From contig QXXF01000005.1 in the NCBI GenBank assembly GCA_009911365.1, positions 124,001-188,000 on the forward strand: DNA of 64,000 nucleotides. The letters run 5' to 3'. Numbering within the stretch: the stretch's first letter is position 1; each line of letters starts with the position of its first letter. Of this stretch, positions 61,440 to 64,000 are shown piece by piece. The notes below the pieces were generated by a model. The model was given only the letters and a program-made list of their open reading frames with translations, made no database searches and was not told the DNA's origin. Source of the stretch: Clostridiales bacterium (GTDB lineage: Bacteria; Bacillota; Clostridia; Peptostreptococcales; Anaerovoracaceae). Position numbers and translations under genes: made by a program.

Positions 61440-62453
61440 TTACAGTTGTTTGAGAAAGCTCATGACTTCATCCTCCGTGGTCCACCAGGAAGTGACGAGC
61501 CGGATCACTAAGGTGCGGTCGTCTGGAACCGCCCAGTCCTCAAAGGAAACATGTTGATGGAGATGGTCAGCCAGCATGTGAGGCACGATAGGAAAAATTT
61601 GGTTGGTTATGGAATTTCCCCAGAAATCATAGCCTCCGCCAGCAATTCCATTTTTCAGGAACTGCGCCATTTCATTGGCATGACGGGCAAGCTCGAAATA
61701 AAGGCCGTCCTTGAACAGCTCGGAAAACTGTATGCCCAGGAGTCGGCCCTTGGCCAGCATACCGCCTCGCTGCTTGATATGGAACCGAAAATCCTCCTTC
61801 AATTCGTCCTTGATAATAGCTAGAGCTTCCCCGAACATGGCACCGTTTTTCGTGCCGCCGATGTAAAAAGCATCTGTCAGCTGGGCCATGTCAGGAAGGG
61901 TCAGATCATTTCCTGGAGCAGTAAGGGCACAGCCCAAACGCGCACCGTCCACGTATAAATAGAGCTTGTTCCTGTCACACACTTCTCGCAGCGCCAGCAA
62001 TTCCGCCTTGGTATAAATCGTGCCTGTTTCCGTGGCATTGGAAATGTAGACCATCTTGGGCTGTACCATGTGTTCATCCGTATGAAGGCGGACCGCTTCT
62101 TCCACCTGCTGGGGCAACAGCTTGCCATCAGGAGAAGGCATATGGAAAACCTTGTGTCCCGTGGCTTCGATGGCACCGGTTTCATGCACATTGATATGGG
62201 CTGTCACAGGGGCGATGACCCCTTGGTGCGGGCGAAGGAACGCTGCGATGGCTGTCAGGTTCGTCTGGGTCCCGCCCACGAGAAAATGGATATCCGCGTC
62301 TGGTGCGTTGATCTGGCTTTTCAGCAGTTCTGCCGCTTCCATGCAGAACGGATCCAGACCATAGCCCTCTGTATGTACCATGTTGGTATCAGAAAGAGCC
62401 TTCAAGATCCTGGGATGAGCTCCCAGGCTATAATCGTTTCTCAAAAAAATCAT
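61440..62453 (-). CDS. threonine aldolase-like PLP enzyme (beta-eliminating lyase family)
   Basis: A 337-residue cytosolic PLP enzyme like low-specificity L-threonine aldolase. Start ATG 62453 (MIFLRNDYSLGAHPRILKAL) has GGAGGATT at six bases. The cofactor lysine lies in FYIGGTKNGAMFGEALAI, GGTQTNLTAIAAFLRPHQG is the phosphate-binding part, and HINVHETGAIEATGHKV and YLYVDGARLGCAL (cofactor Asp) are further matches. It would cleave beta-hydroxy amino acids to glycine and an aldehyde. Convergent with the permease, no operon partner. Phenylserine aldolase or related substrate ranges cannot be excluded. Confidence 0.9.
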   Translation of the reverse strand: MIFLRNDYSLGAHPRILKALSDTNMVHTEGYGLDPFCMEAAELLKSQINAPDADIHFLVGGTQTNLTAIAAFLRPHQGVIAPVTAHINVHETGAIEATGHKVFHMPSPDGKLLPQQVEEAVRLHTDEHMVQPKMVYISNATETGTIYTKAELLALREVCDRNKLYLYVDGARLGCALTAPGNDLTLPDMAQLTDAFYIGGTKNGAMFGEALAIIKDELKEDFRFHIKQRGGMLAKGRLLGIQFSELFKDGLYFELARHANEMAQFLKNGIAGGGYDFWGNSITNQIFPIVPHMLADHLHQHVSFEDWAVPDDRTLVIRLVTSWWTTEDEVMSFLKQL

Positions 62454-62606
62454 AGAAAATCCTCCCACTATCCATAGAGTTATGATCCATGTGCCTGATC
62501 TCCGGCCAGGCCACGATCCACTTCAATGAGATAATAGTACCATAGTTCCGCCTAAAAGCGAATAGTTTTTGTCATGGCCCCGTATAATGGATTGGGTGGT
62601 GATTTT

Positions 62607-63425
62607 ATGATTATAATGATTCGCAAGAAAAAGTGTTTCAAAGCAGTGGCTCTGATCGCCGTGCTGGCTGTGACCATCACGGGAGCGGGCATTACCGCGG
62701 GGATCATGGGAAAAGACACGGTTCCTACGGCAGCGGATGGAAATTGGGGCTTGAGCTTTCAGCAGGCAGGAAAGCCTCCGGTAGCCAATGCCACAGCTGA
62801 TTATCTGAAAAAGTTCGATGCCTACTATGCGCGGGATACTGAGGAAAAGGTGTTGTACCTGACATTTGACGCGGGCTATGAAAACGGCTATACGTCCAAG
62901 ATTTTGGACGCTTTGAAAAAACATCAAGTCCACGCGGCCTTTTTTCTAGTGGGAAATTACCTGGAAACCAATCCAAAGCTGGTGAAACGCATGGTAGAGG
63001 AAGGACATATCGTGGGGAACCATACGTTCCATCATCCCGACATGTCCCAGATTGCGGAAAAATCGGCTTTTGAGAAGGAGTTGAAAGATCTAGAGGCACT
63101 GTATCAAAAGGTCACAGGAAAATCCATGCAAAAATATTACAGACCGCCTCAGGGCAAGTACAGTGAACGCAATTTACAGATGGCAAAAGAACTGGGGTAC
63201 AAGACGATCTTTTGGAGCCTGGCTTATGTGGACTGGTATGAGAGTCAACAGCCGTCCAAGGAAGAAGCCTTTAAAAAGATGATCCCTAGGGTTCATCCAG
63301 GAGCTATTGTTTTGCTTCACAGCACATCTCAGACAAACGCGGAGATTTTGGATGAACTCTTGACCAAGTGGGAAGAGCTGGGATACCGATTCAAATCATT
63401 AGATCAGTTAGAGCAGAATGAATAA
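62607..63425 (+). CDS. PdaA-like polysaccharide deacetylase
   Basis: A 272-residue exported NodB-domain enzyme. ATG 62607 is used, with GGTGGTGAT upstream; 62616 is an alternative. An N-terminal hydrophobic anchor (AVALIAVLAVTITGAGITAG) is followed by the NodB domain: LYLTFDAGYENGYTSKILDA with the catalytic Asp, the metal-binding GNHTFHHPDM, RPPQGKYSERNLQMAKELG, and VHPGAIVLLHSTSQTNA. The TFDxGYExG form is characteristic of PdaA, which makes muramic-delta-lactam in spore cortex, so a sporulation link is plausible but no sigma-G/F promoter was verified. The end overlaps the convergent SGNH gene by 35 nt. Confidence 0.88.
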   Translation: MIIMIRKKKCFKAVALIAVLAVTITGAGITAGIMGKDTVPTAADGNWGLSFQQAGKPPVANATADYLKKFDAYYARDTEEKVLYLTFDAGYENGYTSKILDALKKHQVHAAFFLVGNYLETNPKLVKRMVEEGHIVGNHTFHHPDMSQIAEKSAFEKELKDLEALYQKVTGKSMQKYYRPPQGKYSERNLQMAKELGYKTIFWSLAYVDWYESQQPSKEEAFKKMIPRVHPGAIVLLHSTSQTNAEILDELLTKWEELGYRFKSLDQLEQNE

Positions 63426-64000
63426 GGGCATGGCCTTTTCTGCTAGGGTGCATCCCATCCAGGCAGAGCAGTTCACCGTAATGCCGGTTTTCCAAAAAAA
63501 TTTTGCGAATATCAATCAGAGGAACCCGGTGTTCCTGCGCCAGCTGAAACACGATTAAATTGTAAGCTTCCTGCCAGCGGTAAATGTAATTGATATCGCC
63601 CAGCCATGCCAAAACGTTTTTCCGATTCAGCCCTTTGCAGACCCAGTCGAAAAAACGCTGCTGGTTCAAAGGCGGCAGGGACAATAGGATAGGGCGGCTA
63701 CCTAATTTTTTCACTTGCGTTACCATAGCAGAATACGTATTTTTGAACAAAGCAGAAGGGACCGCGGGACTGTGGTCCCTTTCAGGCTGCTGGGAGATCT
63801 CTTCCCAGTTGAAATTACAGTCGTTTCCCCCAAACTCCATGATCGTGTAATCGCATTCCATGATCGTATCTTTTTGCTTTTCCAAGATCTGCTGCCCCTT
63901 GGTGATGGTGCAGCCGAAACGGGCCAGGTTTTTCACTGGGATCTGTCTGCCCGAAGAGAACAGGTTAATAAAGCTGTCCTTTAAAAAGATATATTTTCTG
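63391..64000 (-). CDS. SGNH/GDSL hydrolase, N-terminal part beyond window edge
   Basis: The frame is open to base 64000 on the minus strand (KYIFLKDSFINLFSSGRQIP, then VKNLARFGCTITKGQQ), so the start lies outside; about 200 residues are visible. Block III is IMEFGGNDCNFNWEEI with the oxyanion Asn, and block V is LLCLDGMHPSRKGHALIH with the Asp-His pair; the nucleophile serine block is probably off the window. It is a GDSL-type esterase/lipase-like hydrolase, possibly intracellular. Its 3' end overlaps the deacetylase gene by 35 nt. Confidence 0.85.
   Translation of the reverse strand, partial: RKYIFLKDSFINLFSSGRQIPVKNLARFGCTITKGQQILEKQKDTIMECDYTIMEFGGNDCNFNWEEISQQPERDHSPAVPSALFKNTYSAMVTQVKKLGSRPILLSLPPLNQQRFFDWVCKGLNRKNVLAWLGDINYIYRWQEAYNLIVFQLAQEHRVPLIDIRKIFLENRHYGELLCLDGMHPSRKGHALIHSALTDLMI

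Overview
The window is a contiguous piece of a low-to-medium G+C Gram-positive chromosome, most likely an anaerobic, gut-type Clostridia (an Eubacteriales/Anaerovoracaceae-like organism is my guess, not proven). Support: classic Firmicutes gene order rimP-nusA-rnpM-ylxQ-infB-rbfA-nrnA-truB-ribF and rpsO-pnp, strong AGGAGG ribosome sites, sigma-A promoters with 17-nt spacers, a tryptophan T-box, a CIRCE/HrcA site, a Na+-pumping decarboxylase beta subunit, ferredoxin-type aldo/keto reductase and several members of the AAA-ATPase-like/PD-(D/E)XK family that is common in gut Clostridia. No rRNA, tRNA, CRISPR array, insertion sequence or prophage was seen.

Layout. 1-6.7 kb: end of an AAA-ATPase-like gene, mtnA, scpA-scpB, a MATE exporter, a small unknown protein, a D-Ala-D-Ala carboxypeptidase whose ribosome site lies in a hairpin, and a PyrK-like flavin/iron-sulfur protein. 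6.8-10.8 kb: Trp T-box plus trpB2, a zinc-ribbon membrane protein, lplA. 10.9-18.2 kb: a decayed DUF1016 gene, prfB with programmed frameshift, tex, a lone decarboxylase beta subunit, a ferredoxin aldo/keto reductase, a VOC protein. 18.3-24.8 kb: CIRCE-controlled hsp20, an AAA-ATPase-like gene, an ABC-F ATPase, a wrecked third AAA-ATPase-like copy, and a HAD phosphatase. 25-37.5 kb: the translation/RNA operon, a class II aldolase-like gene, rpsO and pnp. 37.7-45.4 kb: a CHAP/SH3 cell-wall hydrolase, YgiQ radical SAM, an orphan DNA methylase, and a convergent two-component system with a DUF4342 protein.

45.4-55.4 kb is an accessory, A+T-richer region: a MecI/BlaI repressor and an M56 (BlaR1-like) peptidase interrupted by one in-frame stop, followed by small exported or membrane proteins, a secreted metzincin protease and a membrane-anchored partner, with many broken genes, repeated gene tails and homopolymer frameshifts. 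It looks like a surface/secretion module under decay or rapid change and is the best candidate for something undescribed.

55.4-64 kb: a LysR regulator, a MerR remnant, a HutD domain fused to a membrane anchor (possibly leaderless), a PAS-type sigma-54 activator, an amino-acid permease with a clear -24/-12 promoter, a threonine-aldolase-like enzyme, a PdaA-like polysaccharide deacetylase and the end of an SGNH hydrolase. The activator-permease pair reads as a self-contained amino-acid uptake circuit. All functional statements rest on motif recognition by eye; no database search was run.
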